NCBI GenBank assembly: GCA_036924285.1
Contig: JAYKYS010000006.1
Span: 32,338,001 to 32,402,000 of the forward strand
Source of the DNA: Asterella californica
Lineage: Eukaryota > Streptophyta > Marchantiopsida > Marchantiales > Aytoniaceae
DNA length: 64,000 bases
Reading direction: 5' to 3'
Shown piece by piece: positions 17,955-31,132 of the stretch (position 1 is its first letter; each line of letters opens with the position of its first letter). The position numbers were made by a program, and so were the translations under genes. The notes below the pieces were generated by a model, which worked only from the letters and a program-made list of their open reading frames with translations, did no database searches and was not told the origin of the DNA.

Positions 17955-20465
17955 CTAGCTCATTTGCACCTTACAAGTTGAAAGGTTTTGATGGGAGCAA
18001 CACTACCTCTAGACTTCGTCTTGATCACCGGAAAAGACATCTTTATCAAACTGCTCTAGAGAATTTGATGTCTATTACACAGTGGAGCCACAATCTTGAC
18101 CAACGAGATACACAATTGACGGATGTCTTGAAGAAAATTGCAACTCGGTTTTTCTCTCAACACTCAAGCAGAAAGCTCAAAGGTAACCCTTGCAATGGCT
18201 GGTTTGATGAAGAGTGCAAACTTGCTCGGTTAAAGGCTCTAGACAAGGCTTGTGACTTGGAAGCAACAACCTTGTACAAGCAGTTGATCAAACGTAAGAA
18301 GAGAGCTTTCTTGAGAAAGAAAGGCTTGGAACTTGCTTTTGATTTTCAGAAGGATCCCAAAGCTTTTTGGAGACGTTTAGCATCTCGTCCAAGTTCACCA
18401 AGTCTTGATCCTTCAGCTTTGATGTCCTACGTTGAGCAACTATACTTCTCTCCACATGCACCATGTATGCCACAAAGTGAAGGACTACCGCAGACCTTTT
18501 CAATGGACGAAGTACGACATCAGCTCAGTAGGCTTGCAAGTGGAAAATCTGAGGATCTAGAAGGACTTTCTGCATAGCTACTACAATGGGGAGTTGATTC
18601 TCTCATTCCTATACTTACCAAGCTTCTGAATGATGCTGCTGTACATGGTTTCCCTAAGAGTTGGTTCATGCGCAAAGTGATTCCCATCCACAAGTCAGGC
18701 AAGAAGGATGATGTTACCAACTATAGAACTATCATGGTGGGTAACATCTTTGCCAAGTTGTATGGGAGCTTGCTAGAGAGAAAACTCAGTGTTTGGGCAG
18801 AAGAATCCAATGTGAGAGCTCGTTCACAAGCAGGTTTTCGTCCTACCTTTAGCACCATTGATCATATTCTTTGTCTTCGTGTTGCTTGGGAGAAGTCAAA
18901 AGGAAATGGTAAAGCTCTCTATGCTGCTTTTATCGACTACACAAAAGCTTTTGATAGGGTGCCTAGGAAGCTCTTATGGGACAGACTTGTTGCAATTGGT
19001 GTTCCTAAAGACATGATGGCAGCGGTTTCTAAACTCTATGAACGAGTTTATGTGAAGCTTACCTCGACACAATCAAAGGAGATCTTTAGCACTATTGGAG
19101 TCATTCAAGGTTGTCCTCTCTCCCCTACTCTATTTGGTATCTTCATCGATGACGTGGAGAAATGTCTTGCTGAATTTAGAGGAGAAGGTGTGAAGTTGGG
19201 AATCTATATCATTCAAGCATTGATTTATGCTGATGATATCATCCTTCTATCACGTGATCCTTTGAGTTTACAACGACATTTGGATGCTCTTGAGGTCTTT
19301 TGCAACAACATGCAGATGGAAGTGAACCTTTCGAAGTCCAAGGTGATGGTGGTGGGTTCAAAAGTGCGCCATTCTTTTCTCTACAAAGGCCAAGTTTTAC
19401 AACAAGTGGAGAGTTACAAGTACTTGGGCATTGACTTCTCTCATAACTACAGTTGGGCTTTGTGCATTCATAAGAGAGTTGAAGCTGGTTACAAAGCTTT
19501 GTACTCTCTTTTGAATCGTTGTCGACGTGCTCATCTCTTAGCATGGGATTTGAGAAAGTTTCTCTTCAGGAGTTTGGTTTTGCCTGTGATACTTTATGGT
19601 GTTCAAGTGTGGGGGCCTGGTGCAAGGAAAGGCGCTTGGGAACGTATCGAGAAGGTTCAAAAAGTGTTCTTACAAGTGGAGCTTGGTGTAAGATGCCAAA
19701 CACCATATGCTATGCTCCTTGCTGAATCTGGTTGCTTATCCGTGGAAGCAGAAGCTCTTTACTTGACTATCATTTATGTCTCAAGAGTGAGATCTCTTGG
19801 AGAGACGAGATTACCTTGTCAAGCTCTAAGAGCTACATTCTCATTTGGTTGGTATGCTGATGTGGTGGCTTGGTGTGGAAGATGGAACATTTTTTAGCGT
19901 GATTTTGACCTTCCACCTATTGCTCTTCGGGAGTTGATTCAGAAAAGGTTTTTACATGCTATATGGTCTCAACCCAAGACCAAGATGGCTTACTATCAGC
20001 AGCATGTCAACCCCATGTTGGTGTATTGTGAACAAGAGTACCTCCGGGCACCTATTTCAATCTCTCTTCGACATATCATCGCTCAGCACCGCACTAGCTC
20101 TCATAGACTTGGCATTGAGGAAGAACGTTGGCTAAACATTGTTAGGAGTGAACGGCTTTGTAGACTTTGTGATTTAGATCAGATAGAGGATGAGGATCAT
20201 GTATTCATTGTATGTCCCTTGTATGATGAGATTAGATGTAGACATAAGATAGTTGCTAGTGATTTCTATACACTTTTACAGATGTCAGCTCTCCCACTAG
20301 GGCTTTATATTAGAGATATAGTTTCTTGTCGTACCAATGCTCTTTTGCATTGATACGATCTCCTAGGGTTTCCTAGGCTCACATGTTGACTTTGTATTGT
20401 ATTTTTTTCTGCCTTTTAACTCTTTGGGTCTTCCGGGCTTGATATTCATTCATTCATTCATTCAT
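17955..20465 (+). pseudogene. ORF2 copy B with two in-frame TAGs and tail 4 (U2)
   Basis: Stops at 18575-18577 (as in U1) and at 19895-19897, where a G-to-T change turns GAG into TAG. The open parts are 17978-18577, 18668-19897 (409 codons, whole RT core with YADD) and 19934-20353 (knuckle). 3' UTR and ATTC tail follow. Confidence 0.85.
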
Positions 20466-21120
20466 ATAATCCTATTGAAAGCGTCGACATATGTAAGAGT
20501 GAATAAAAATTGCTAGCGACTATCGTATGTCTACATATGATATCCAAGTACAATGGACACATGATGAATGCATGATCTTCATCTTCAATCTGATCTAAAT
20601 CACAATGTTTACAAATACGTTCACTCCTATCAATATTTAACCAACGTCCTTCCTTAATACCAAGTCTATGAGAACTAGTACGATGTTGAACTATCACATG
20701 TCGGAGAGAGGTTGATATAGATGCTTGGAGGTATTCCTGATCGCAATACACCAGCATGAAATTGACTTGCTGCTGATAATAAGTCATCTTGGTCTTAGGT
20801 TGAGACCATAGAGCATGTAAAAATCTTCTTTGTATCAAGTCACGAAGAGCAATAGGTGGGAGGTTAAAATCACGTTCAGATATGTTCCTTCTCCACACCA
20901 AGCCACCACATCAGCGTACCAACCAAAAGAGAGTGTAGCTCTTAGAGCTTGACAAGGTAGTCTTGTCTCTCCGAGAGATCTCACCCTAGATACATAGATG
21001 ATCGTCAAGTAAAGTGCTTCAGCTTCCAAAGGTAAATAACCACATTCAGCAAGGAGTATAGCATATGGTGCCACATATGGTGCCATAAGGCTAAGGCTCA
21101 CAACCTCGAGCAATATTGGC
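20465..21120 (-). pseudogene. Inverted diverged RT C-terminus (r), U2/U3 boundary
   Basis: Minus frames 21113 down to 20835 and 20901 down to 20458 match those of the U1/U2 boundary. Confidence 0.8.
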
Positions 21121-21340
21121 TAAGTTTGCAGATCAGGCACAACGAGATACAGCGATGGCTAACAAAGCTGTCTTGAAGGGGAGACAGATCTGGTTGGATC
21201 CTGATCTCACACCGCTACAAGCTGAAGCCAAGCAGAAGGAGCTTGTGAAGGTAAAAGAGGCTCAACAAGGAGGGTTCATTGCTTTCTTAAGAGATGGACG
21301 TGCTGTTGTTACACAAAAGAGACGAGATGCTTCCAAATAG
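21116..21340 (+). pseudogene. LINE ORF1 C-terminal fragment (U3)
   Basis: Peptide identical to the other units; TAG at 21338-21340, EN ATG 21 nt later in the same frame. Confidence 0.6.
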
Positions 21341-21361
21341 CAGTTTTCGACCCTTAGAGTT

Positions 21362-22630
21362 ATGATGTGGAACATTCATGGGCTTACTAAGTCAAAGTAC
21401 ACAAGCGCTTTACCAATTTGCAACAAGGCTGATATCATCAACTTGGTGGAGACATGGGAACATGAAGGAAACAATGTACATGAGTTGGATGGTTTTACTT
21501 TGATCGGCTCTACTTGGAACAAGCGCAAGCAACATAAAGGACGTGGTTTTGGAAGTATTGCAACTTACGTCAGATCTTATTTGCATCAGCTTGTTGAAGT
21601 GGTTCTTCAGGATGTGGGTGGACAATATCATTGGATTCGAGTTGGTGGAGAAAGTAGATCTGCATGTTATATCGCAATCTGCTATTTTGCACCTTTGAAC
21701 ATGTCTATCTATCAGACTAGAGCATGTAGCACGAGCCAACCTTTCCATCGTCTTTCTATTGATGTTTTGAGATATCAAGAGAAGGGCAAGGTCTTTGTGG
21801 TGGGAGATTTCAATGCTAGAGTTCACACTTGCCAATTCACACAATTCTATGCTCTTGACCACTCTCCTATTCTTGAAGAAGATGATGATCCTACATGGTC
21901 CCGTGCCTCCTTAGATACATCCACCAATGACATGAAAGAACACTTCTTGACTTTTGGAGCAATCTGTAGTTTGAAAATTCTGAACGGTACATCCCGTTTT
22001 CCTAGCTCTAACATGAAAACATACGTCTCTACCTCTGGATCAAGCATAGTAGACTACCTCCTCTCCTCATCTCTTGATAGTTCACTCATTTCAGCATTTG
22101 AAGTTTTGGATCTACAACCTGAATCTGATCACACTCCTCTACTGTCCTCACTATCCTTGTCTAGCTCATTTGCACCTCACAAGTTGAAAGGTTTTGATGG
22201 GACCAACACTACCTCTAGACTTCGTCTTGATCATCGGAAAAGACATCTTTATCAAACTGCTCTAGAGAATTTGATATCTATTACACAGTGGAGTCACAAT
22301 CTTGACCAACGAGATACACAATTGACGGATGTCTTGAAGAAAATTACAACTCGATTTTTCTCTCAACACTCAAGCAGAAAGCTCAAATGTAACCCTTGCA
22401 ATGGCTGGTTTGATGAAGAGTGCAAACTTGCTCGATTAAAGGCTCTAGACAAGGCTTGTGACTTGGAAGCAACAACCTTGTATAAGCAGTTGATCAAACG
22501 TAAGAAGAGAGCATTCTTGAGAAAGAAAGGCTTGGAACTTGCTTTTGATTTTCAGAAGGATCCCAAAGCTTTTTGGAGACGTTTAGCATCTCGTCCAAGT
22601 TCACCAAGTCTTGATCCTTCTGCTTTGTAG
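21362..22630 (+). CDS. LINE endonuclease plus linker (U3)
   Basis: Protein identical to U1. It carries the silent C at 21994 that marks U3 to U6. Confidence 0.85.
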   Translation: MMWNIHGLTKSKYTSALPICNKADIINLVETWEHEGNNVHELDGFTLIGSTWNKRKQHKGRGFGSIATYVRSYLHQLVEVVLQDVGGQYHWIRVGGESRSACYIAICYFAPLNMSIYQTRACSTSQPFHRLSIDVLRYQEKGKVFVVGDFNARVHTCQFTQFYALDHSPILEEDDDPTWSRASLDTSTNDMKEHFLTFGAICSLKILNGTSRFPSSNMKTYVSTSGSSIVDYLLSSSLDSSLISAFEVLDLQPESDHTPLLSSLSLSSSFAPHKLKGFDGTNTTSRLRLDHRKRHLYQTALENLISITQWSHNLDQRDTQLTDVLKKITTRFFSQHSSRKLKCNPCNGWFDEECKLARLKALDKACDLEATTLYKQLIKRKKRAFLRKKGLELAFDFQKDPKAFWRRLASRPSSPSLDPSAL

Positions 22631-23523
22631 AGGTAGTGTTGCTCCCATCAAAACCTTTCAACTTGTAAGGTGCAAATGAGCTAGACAAGGATAGTGAGAA
22701 CAGTAGAGGAGTGTGATCAGATTCAGGTTGTAGATCCAAAACTTCAAATGCTGAAATGAGTGAACTATCAAGAGATGAGGAGAGGAGGTAGTCTACTATG
22801 CTTGATCCAGAGGTAGAGACGTATGTTTTCATGTTAGAGCTAGGAAAACGGGATGTACCGTTCAGAATTTTCAAACTACAGATTGCTCCAAAAGTCAAGA
22901 AGTGTTCTTTCATGTCATTGGTGGATGTATCTAAGGAGGCACGGGACCATGTAGGATCATCATCTTCTTCAAGAATAGGAGAGTGGTCAAGAGCATAGAA
23001 TTGTGTGAACTGGCAAGTGTGAACTCTAGCATTGAAATCTCCCACCACAAAGACCTTGCCCTTCTCTTGATATCTCAAAACATCAATAGAAAGACGATGG
23101 AAAGGTTGGCTCGTGCTACATGCTTTAGTCTGATAGATAGACATGTTCAAAGGTGCAAAATAGCAGATTGCGATATAACATGCAGATCTACTTTCTCCAC
23201 CAACTCGAATCCAATGATATTGTCCACCCACATCCTGAAGAACCACTTCAACAAGCTGATGCAAATAAGATCTGACGTAAGTTGCAATACCTCCAAAACC
23301 ACGTCCCTTATGTTGCTTGCGCTATGTGAGAGACGTAGTCACCGATCGTACTAATACTCTTTGTATTAGAACTGATTCTTACGTTAGTTATTAATTTTTT
23401 ATTTGTATTGTTGTATTGCATTTTTTTATTGCATTTCTGTCTTTTGACTCTTTGGGTCTCCTGGGTTTGATGATAATCATTCATTCATGGGCTTACCGAG
23501 TCAAAGTACACTAGTAGTTTATA
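22628..23523 (-). pseudogene. Inverted EN, tail 1 and EN scrap (U3a)
   Basis: Inverted EN at 22628-23323 pairs with 21522-22217; the 3' end and scrap follow. No change noticed. Confidence 0.8.
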
Positions 23524-24105
23524 TGAATAAATGAATGAATGAATATCAAGCCCGGAAGACCCAAAGAGTCAAAAGGCAGAAAAAAATACAATACAAAGTC
23601 AACATGTGAGCCTAGGAAACCCTAGGAGATCGTATCAATGCAAAAGAGCATTGGTACAACAAGAAACTATATCTCTAATATAAAGCCCTAGTGGGAGAGC
23701 TGACATCTGTAAAAGTGTATAGAAATCACTAGCAACTATCTTATGTCTACATCTAATCTCATCATACAAGGAACATACAATGAATACATGATCCTCATCC
23801 TCTATCTGATCTAAATCACAAAGTCTACAAAGCCGTTCACTCTTAACAATGTTTAGCCAACGTCCTTCCTCACTGCCAAGTCTATGAGAGCTAGTGCGGT
23901 GCTGAGCGATGATATGTCGAAGAGAGATTGAAATAGGTGCCCGGAGGTACTCTTGTTCACAATACACCAACATGGGGTTGACATGCTGCTGATAGTAAGC
24001 CATCTTGGTCTTGGGTTGAGACCATATAGCATGTAAAAACCTTTTCTGAATCAACTCCCGAAGAGCAATAGGTGGAAGGTCAAAATCACGCTCAAAAATC
24101 ACGCC
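23524..24105 (-). pseudogene. Inverted LINE 3' end with RT C-terminus (U3a)
   Basis: 155-codon minus frame (24102 down to 23635), unchanged. Confidence 0.8.
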
Positions 24106-24832
24106 AATATTGCTCGAGGTTGTGAGCCTTAGCCTTATGGCACCATATGTGGCACCATATGCTATACTCCTTGCTGAATGTGGTTATTTACCTTTGGAAG
24201 CTGAAGCACTTTACTTGACGATCATCTATGTATCTAGGGTGAGATCTCTCGGAGAGACAAGACTACCTTGTCAAGCTCTAAGAGCTACACTCTCTTTTGG
24301 TTGGTACGCTGATGTGGTGGCTTGGTGTGGAGAAGGAACATATCTGAACGTGATTTTAACCTCCCACCTATTGCTCTTCGTGACTTGATACAAAGAAGAT
24401 TTTTACATGCTCTATGGTCTCAACCTAAGACCAAGATGACTTATTATCAGCAGCAAGTCAATTCCATGCTGGTGTATTGCGATCAGGAATACCTCCAAGC
24501 ATCTATATCAACCTCTCTCCGACATGTGATAGTTCAACATCGTACTAGTTCTCATAGACTTGGTATTAAGGAATGACGTTGGTTAAATATTGATAAGAGT
24601 GAACGTATTTGTAAACTTTGTGATTTAGATCAGATTGAAGATGAAGATCATGCATTCATCATATGTCCATTGTACTTGGATATCATATGTAGACATGCGA
24701 TAGTCGCTAGCAATTTTTATTCACTCTTACATATGTCGACGCTTTCAATAAGATTATATATGCGAGACGTAGTTACTCATCATACTAATAATCTTCGTAT
24801 TAGTACTGATTCAGACATTAGCTTCTGATTTT
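24103..24832 (+). pseudogene. Diverged RT C-terminal fragment (U3a)
   Basis: Same frameshift and TGA (24574-24576) as elsewhere. Confidence 0.8.
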
Positions 24833-24849
24833 TAGAAGGACTCCTAAAT

Positions 24850-26716
24850 CTAGAAGGACTTTCTGCAGAGCTACTACAATGGGGAGGTGATTCTCTCATT
24901 CCTATACTTACCAAGCTTCTGAATGATGCTGCTGTACATGGTTTCCCTAAGAGTTGGTTCATGCGCAAAGTGATTCCCATCCACAAGTCGGGCAAGAAGG
25001 ATGATGTTACCAACTATAGAACTATCATGGTGGGCAACATCTTTGCCAAGTTATATGGGAGCTTGCTAGAGAGAAAACTCAGTGTTTGGGCAGAAGGATC
25101 CAATGTGAGAGCTCGTTCACAAGCAGGTTTTCGTCCTACTTTTAGCACCATTGATCATATCCTTTGTCTTCGTGTTGCTTGGGAGAAGTCAAAAGAAAAT
25201 GATAAATCTCTCTATGCTGCTTTTATCGACTACACAAAAGCTTTTGATAGGGTGCCTAGGAAGCTCTTATGGGATAGATTTGTTGCCATTGGTGTTCCTA
25301 AAGACATGATGGCAGCGGTTTCTAAACTCTATGAACGAGTTTATGTGAAGCTTACCTCGACACAATCAAAGGAGATCTTTAGCACTATTGGAGTCATTCA
25401 AGGTTGTCCTCTCTCCTCTACTCTATTTGGTATCTTCATCGATGACGTGGAGAAATGTCTTGCTGAATTTGGAGAAGAAGGTGTGAAGTTGGGAATCTAT
25501 ATCATTCAAGCATTGATTTATGCTGATGATATCATCCTCCTATCACGTGATCCTTTGAGTTTACAACGACATTTGGATGCTATTGAGGTCTTTTGCAACA
25601 ACATGCAGATGGAAGTGAACCTTTCGAAGTCCAAGGTGATGGTGGTGGGTTCAAAAGTGCGCCATTCTTTTCTCTACAAAGGCCAAGTTTTACAACAAGT
25701 GGAGAGTTACAAGTACTTGGGCATTGACTTCTCTCATAACTACAGTTGGGCTTTGTGCATTCATAAGAGAGTTGAAGCTGGTTACAAAGCTTTGTACTCT
25801 CTTTTGAATCGTTGTCGACGTGCTCATCTCTTAGCATGAGATTTGAGAAAGTTTCTCTTCAGGAGTTTGGGTTTGCCTGTGATACTTTATGGTGTTCAAG
25901 TGTGGGGGCCTGGTGCAAAGAAAGGAGCTTGGGAACGTATCGAGAAGGTTCAAAAAGTGTTCTTACAAGTGGAGCTTGGTGTAAGATGCCAAAAACCATA
26001 TGCTATGCTCCTTGCTGAATCTGGTTGCTTATCCGTGGAAGCAGAAGCTCTTTACTTGACTATCATTTATGTCTCAAGAGTGAGATCCCTTGGAGAGACG
26101 AGATTACCTTGTCAAGCTCTAAGAGTTACATTCTCATTTGGTTGGTATGCTGATGTGGTGGCTTGGTGTGGAAGATGGAACATTTTTGAGCGTGATTTTG
26201 ACCTTCCACCTATTGCTCTTCGGGAGTTGATTCAGAAAAGGTTTTTACATGCTATATGGTCTCAACCCAAGACCAAGATGGCTTACTATCAGCAGCATGT
26301 CAACCCCATGTTGGTGTATTGTGAACAAGAGTACCCCCAACACCGCACTAGCTCTTATAGACTTGGCATTGAGGAAGGACGTTGGCTAAACATTGTTAGG
26401 AGTGAACGGCTTTGTAGACTTTATGATTTAGATCAGATAGAGGATGAGGGATCATGTATTCATTGTATGTCCCTTGTATGATGAGATTAGATGTAGACAT
26501 AAGATAGTTGCTAGTGATTTCTATACACTTTTACAGATGTCAGCTCTCCGACTAGAGCTTTATATTAGAGATATAGTTTCTTGTCGTACCAATGCTCTTT
26601 TGCATTGATACGATCTCCTAGGGTTTCCTAGGCTCACATGTTGACTTTGTATTGTATTTTTTTCTGCTTTTTGACTCTTTGGGTCTTCCAGGCTTGATAT
26701 TCATTCATTCATTCAT
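24850..26716 (+). pseudogene. RT copy A with TGA and 3' tail (U3a)
   Basis: TGA at 25837-25839 splits the frame (24961-25839 and 25843-26481). The base at 26241 is G, unlike the A of the neighbouring U2 and U3b copies. Confidence 0.82.
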
Positions 26717-27195
26717 CTGCATGTTGTTGCAAAAGACCTCAAGAGCATCCAAATGTCGTTGTAAACTCAAAGGATCACGTGAAAGAATAATGATATCACC
26801 AGCATAAATCAATGCTTGAATGATATACATTCTCAACTTCACACTTTTTCCTCCAAATTCAGCAAGACATTTCTCCACGTCATCAATGAAGACCAAATAG
26901 AGGAGGGGAGAGAGGACAACCTTGAATGACTCCAATGGTGCTAAAGATCTCCTTTGATTGTGTCGAGGTGAGCTTCACATAAACTCGTTCATAGAGTTTA
27001 GAAACCGCTGCTATCATGTCTTCAGGAACACATGTGGCAACAAGTCTGTCTCATAAGAGCTTCCTAGGCACCTTATCAAAAACTTTTGTGTAGTCGATAA
27101 AAGCAGCATAGAGAGATTTACCATGACTTGTGGATGAGAACCACTTTGTGCATAAACCAACTCTTAGGGAAATCATGTACATCAGCATCATTAAG
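26717..27195 (-). pseudogene. Inverted RT fragment, YAGD (U3a)
   Basis: Carries an A at 27032 that is found elsewhere only in U3b (33330), a marker tying the two halves of U3 together. Confidence 0.75.
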
Positions 27196-27442
27196 CGCGC
27201 AATGGCTCAAGAGAAGTCACTGCAGTATGGGTTTGGTCTTTGAACCTTGATGCAGCAGGAGGAAGTCCATAAGCAGAAGCTGGAAGCTCTGGAAGCTAAC
27301 CTCTGCACCACGGAGAAGATCACAACGAAGTATAAGACGGAAGCTTCTGCTTCTGCCAAGGAGTTGGCGCAACTGTGGAAGAGCAACCATGAGTTGCAGA
27401 CACGTCTTCAGCAGCGCGAGCAGAAAGTTCTGCGGATCAGGG
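27196..27442 (+). pseudogene. Coiled-coil segment (U3a)
   Basis: Consensus version with G at 27339. Confidence 0.5.
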
Positions 27443-27861
27443 ATAGGAATGAGAGAATGACCTCTCCATTGTAGTAGCTCCGCTGAAAGTCCTTCTAGAT
27501 CCTCAGATTTTCCACTTGCGAGTTTCCTGAGCTGATGTTGTACTTCGTCCATTGAAAAAGTCTGCGGTAGTCCTTCACTTTGTGGCATACATGGTGCATG
27601 TGGAGAGAAGTAAAGTTGCTCAACGTAAGACATCAAAGCTGAAGGGTCAAGACTTGGTGAATTTATACACTCTTACTCTTACAGATGCTAACACTTTCAC
27701 TAGGATTATATTTGCAAGACGTAGTTACTCATCATACTAATACTCTTCATATTACTACTGCTTCTTATGTTAGTTATTGAGTTTTGGTTTATGTTTTTGG
27801 ATTGTGTTTTGTGTCTTTTGATTCTTTGGGTCTTCCGGGTATGATTATTATCATTTATCAT
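27443..27861. mobile_element. Inverted linker fragment joined to tail 3 (U3a)
   Basis: Linker (-) at 27443-27662 and 3' end (+) at 27663-27861; unchanged. Confidence 0.65.
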
Positions 27862-28458
27862 AAAGACTTTGTCTTTCTCTTGATATTACATAACATCAAC
27901 AGAATGACGATGGAATGGTTGACTCATACTACATGCTCTGGTGAGATAAATGGGCATGTTCAAAGGTGTAAAATAGCATATTGCAGTATAACATGCAGAT
28001 CTAGTCTCTTCACCAACTCAAAGCTAATGATATTGCCCCCCAACATCACGAAGCACCACCTCAACAAGCTGATATAAATGAGAACTTCGGGAGTGATGGT
28101 TCTCCATAGTATTCTTGGGACTTCTCGCGTGAGAAGACTCTCCGGTGTCTCTTCCTGGCTCCTGATCTCTCATCACTGCTGCTACTGCTGCTTGAACCAC
28201 TGCCTCTGAGACCTCCTGAACTGCTCGAGGTCCCTCCCGGCCTTCCTCCGTCGGGGCCATCCACACCACTGCCCGTTGGCATGGTCGCGGGTGCTGGTGG
28301 GTTCACGGACGGCTGCAGGTTGGCTGCAGCTGGGACAGATTCGCGGTTGGAGACGGGTCCGTCCTACCATCCCAAAGCGGTTGCGGAGGCTCTACAGAAA
28401 TGCCTCCACGTCCTTCATTGCCTCGCAGATCTCTGAGTTGCTTGACTGACTCGCAGAT
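27862..28458 (-). pseudogene. Old inverted EN and GC-rich segment (U3a)
   Basis: One private A at 28351 in the GC-rich part; U3b does not share it, so it arose or was lost after the duplication. Confidence 0.5.
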
Positions 28459-28925
28459 CTAGCTCATTTGCACCTTACAAGTTGAAAGGTTTTGATGGGA
28501 GCAACACTACCTCTAGACTTCGTCTTGATCACCGGAAAAGACATCTTTATCAAACTGCTCTAGAGAATTTGATGTCTATTACACAGTGGAGCCACAATCT
28601 TGACCAACGAGATACACAATTGACGGATGTCTTGAAGAAAATTGCAACTCGGTTTTTCTCTCAACACTCAAGCAGAAAGCTCAAAGGTAACCCTTGCAAT
28701 GGCTGGTTTGATGAAGAGTGCAAACTTGCTCGGTTAAAGGCTCTAGACAAGGCTTGTGACTTGGAAGCAACAACCTTGTACAAGCAGTTGATCAAACGTA
28801 AGAAGAGAGCTTTCTTGAGAAAGAAAGGCTTGGAACTTGCTTTTGATTTTCAGAAGGATCCCAAAGCTTTTTGGAGACGTTTAGCATCTCGTCCAAGTTC
28901 ACCAAGTCTTGATCCTTCTGCTTTG
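28459..28925 (+). pseudogene. ORF2 copy B cut short by recombination (U3a)
   Basis: It starts as copy B (GFDGSN, IATRF, LKGNPC, TAC at 28777, GCTTTC at 28806) but ends as copy A (TTCTGCTTTGTAG at 28916-28928), so the exchange lies between about 28808 and 28916. The RT domain is absent. The 148-codon frame 28482-28928 is a chimera of the two linkers. Confidence 0.85.
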
Positions 28926-29806
28926 TAGAGGTAGTGTTGCTCCCATCAAAACCTTTCAACTTGTAAGGTGCAAATGAGCTAGACAAGGATAGTGAGAACA
29001 GTAGAGGAGTGTGATCAGATTCAGGTTGTAGATCCAAAACTTCAAATGCTGAAATGAGTGAACTATCAAGAGATGAGGAGAGGAGGTAGTCTACTATGCT
29101 TGATCCAGAGGTAGAGACGTATGTTTTCATGTTAGAGCTAGGAAAACGGGATGTACCGTTCAGAATTTTCAAACTACAGATTGCTCCAAAAGTCAAGAAG
29201 TTGGTGGATGTATCTAAGGAGGCACGGGACCATGTAGGATCATCATCTTCTTCAAGAATAGGAGAGTGGTCAAGAGCATAGAATTGTGTGAACTGGCAAG
29301 TGTGAACTCTAGCATTGAAATCTCCCACCACAAAGACCTTGCCCTTCTCTTGATATCTCAAAACATCAATAGAAAGACGATGGAAAGGTTGGCTCGTGCT
29401 ACATGCTTTAGTCTGATAGATAGACATGTTCAAAGGTGCAAAATAGCAGATTGCGATATAACATGCAGATCTACTTTCTCCACCAACTCGAATCCAATGA
29501 TATTGTCCACCCACATCCTGAAGAACCACTTCAACAAGCTGATGCAAATAAGATCTGACGTAAGTTGCAATACCTCCAAAACCACGTCCCTTATGTTGCT
29601 TGCGCTATGTGAGAGACGTAGTCACCGATCGTACTAATACTCTTTGTATTAGAACTGATTCTTACGTTAGTTATTAATTTTTTATTTGTATTGTTGTATT
29701 GCATTTTTTTATTGCATTTCTGTCTTTTGACTCTTTGGGTCTCCTGGGTTTGATGATAATCATTCATTCATGGGCTTACCGAGTCAAAGTACACTAGTAG
29801 TTTATA
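28926..29806 (-). pseudogene. Inverted EN with 15-bp deletion, tail 1 and EN scrap (U3b)
   Basis: A 15-bp in-frame deletion near 29200 removes five codons (NDMKEH region) of the inverted EN. Because its direct EN partner was left behind at the crossover, only the linker-proximal end of the large inverted repeat remains here. Confidence 0.8.
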
Positions 29807-30388
29807 TGAATAAATGAATGAATGAATATCAAGCCCGGAAGACCCAAAGAGTCAAAAGGCAGAAAAAAATACAATACAAAGTCAACATGTGAGCCTAGGA
29901 AACCCTAGGAGATCGTATCAATGCAAAAGAGCATTGGTACAACAAGAAACTATATCTCTAATATAAAGCCCTAGTGGGAGAGCTGACATCTGTAAAAGTG
30001 TATAGAAATCACTAGCAACTATCTTATGTCTACATCTAATCTCATCATACAAGGAACATACAATGAATACATGATCCTCATCCTCTATCTGATCTAAATC
30101 ACAAAGTCTACAAAGCCGTTCACTCTTAACAATGTTTAGCCAACGTCCTTCCTCACTGCCAAGTCTATGAGAGCTAGTGCGGTGCTGAGCGATGATATGT
30201 CGAAGAGAGATTGAAATAGGTGCCCGGAGGTACTCTTGTTCACAATACACCAACATGGGGTTGACATGCTGCTGATAGTAAGCCATCTTGGTCTTGGGTT
30301 GAGACCATATAGCATGTAAAAACCTTTTCTGAATCAACTCCCGAAGAGCAATAGGTGGAAGGTCAAAATCACGCTCAAAAATCACGCC
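29807..30388 (-). pseudogene. Inverted LINE 3' end with RT C-terminus (U3b)
   Basis: 155-codon minus frame (30385 down to 29918), unchanged. Confidence 0.8.
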
Positions 30389-31115
30389 AATATTGCTCGA
30401 GGTTGTGAGCCTTAGCCTTATGGCACCATATGTGGCACCATATGCTATACTCCTTGCTGAATGTGGTTATTTACCTTTGGAAGCTGAAGCACTTTACTTG
30501 ACGATCATCTATGTATCTAGGGTGAGATCTCTCGGAGAGACAAGACTACCTTGTCAAGCTCTAAGAGCTACACTCTCTTTTGGTTGGTACGCTGATGTGG
30601 TGGCTTGGTGTGGAGAAGGAACATATCTGAACGTGATTTTAACCTCCCACCTATTGCTCTTCGTGACTTGATACAAAGAAGATTTTTACATGCTCTATGG
30701 TCTCAACCTAAGACCAAGATGACTTATTATCAGCAGCAAGTCAATTCCATGCTGGTGTATTGCGATCAGGAATACCTCCAAGCATCTATATCAACCTCTC
30801 TCCGACATGTGATAGTTCAACATCGTACTAGTTCTCATAGACTTGGTATTAAGGAATGACGTTGGTTAAATATTGATAAGAGTGAACGTATTTGTAAACT
30901 TTGTGATTTAGATCAGATTGAAGATGAAGATCATGCATTCATCATATGTCCATTGTACTTGGATATCATATGTAGACATGCGATAGTCGCTAGCAATTTT
31001 TATTCACTCTTACATATGTCGACGCTTTCAATAAGATTATATATGCGAGACGTAGTTACTCATCATACTAATAATCTTCGTATTAGTACTGATTCAGACA
31101 TTAGCTTCTGATTTT
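30386..31115 (+). pseudogene. Diverged RT C-terminal fragment (U3b)
   Basis: Same frameshift and TGA (30857-30859) as in the other units. Confidence 0.8.
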
Positions 31116-31132
31116 TAGAAGGACTCCTAAAT

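Larger units (their letters stand above)
10505..21008 (+). repeat. Array unit U2
   Basis: Complete monomer. Private variants seen by eye: 10850 (t, not c, in the ORF1/ORF2 spacer) and 16461 (c, not g, in the inverted RT fragment). It shares an A at 15737 only with U3b (32524), although U3a, which lies between, has G. Confidence 0.95.
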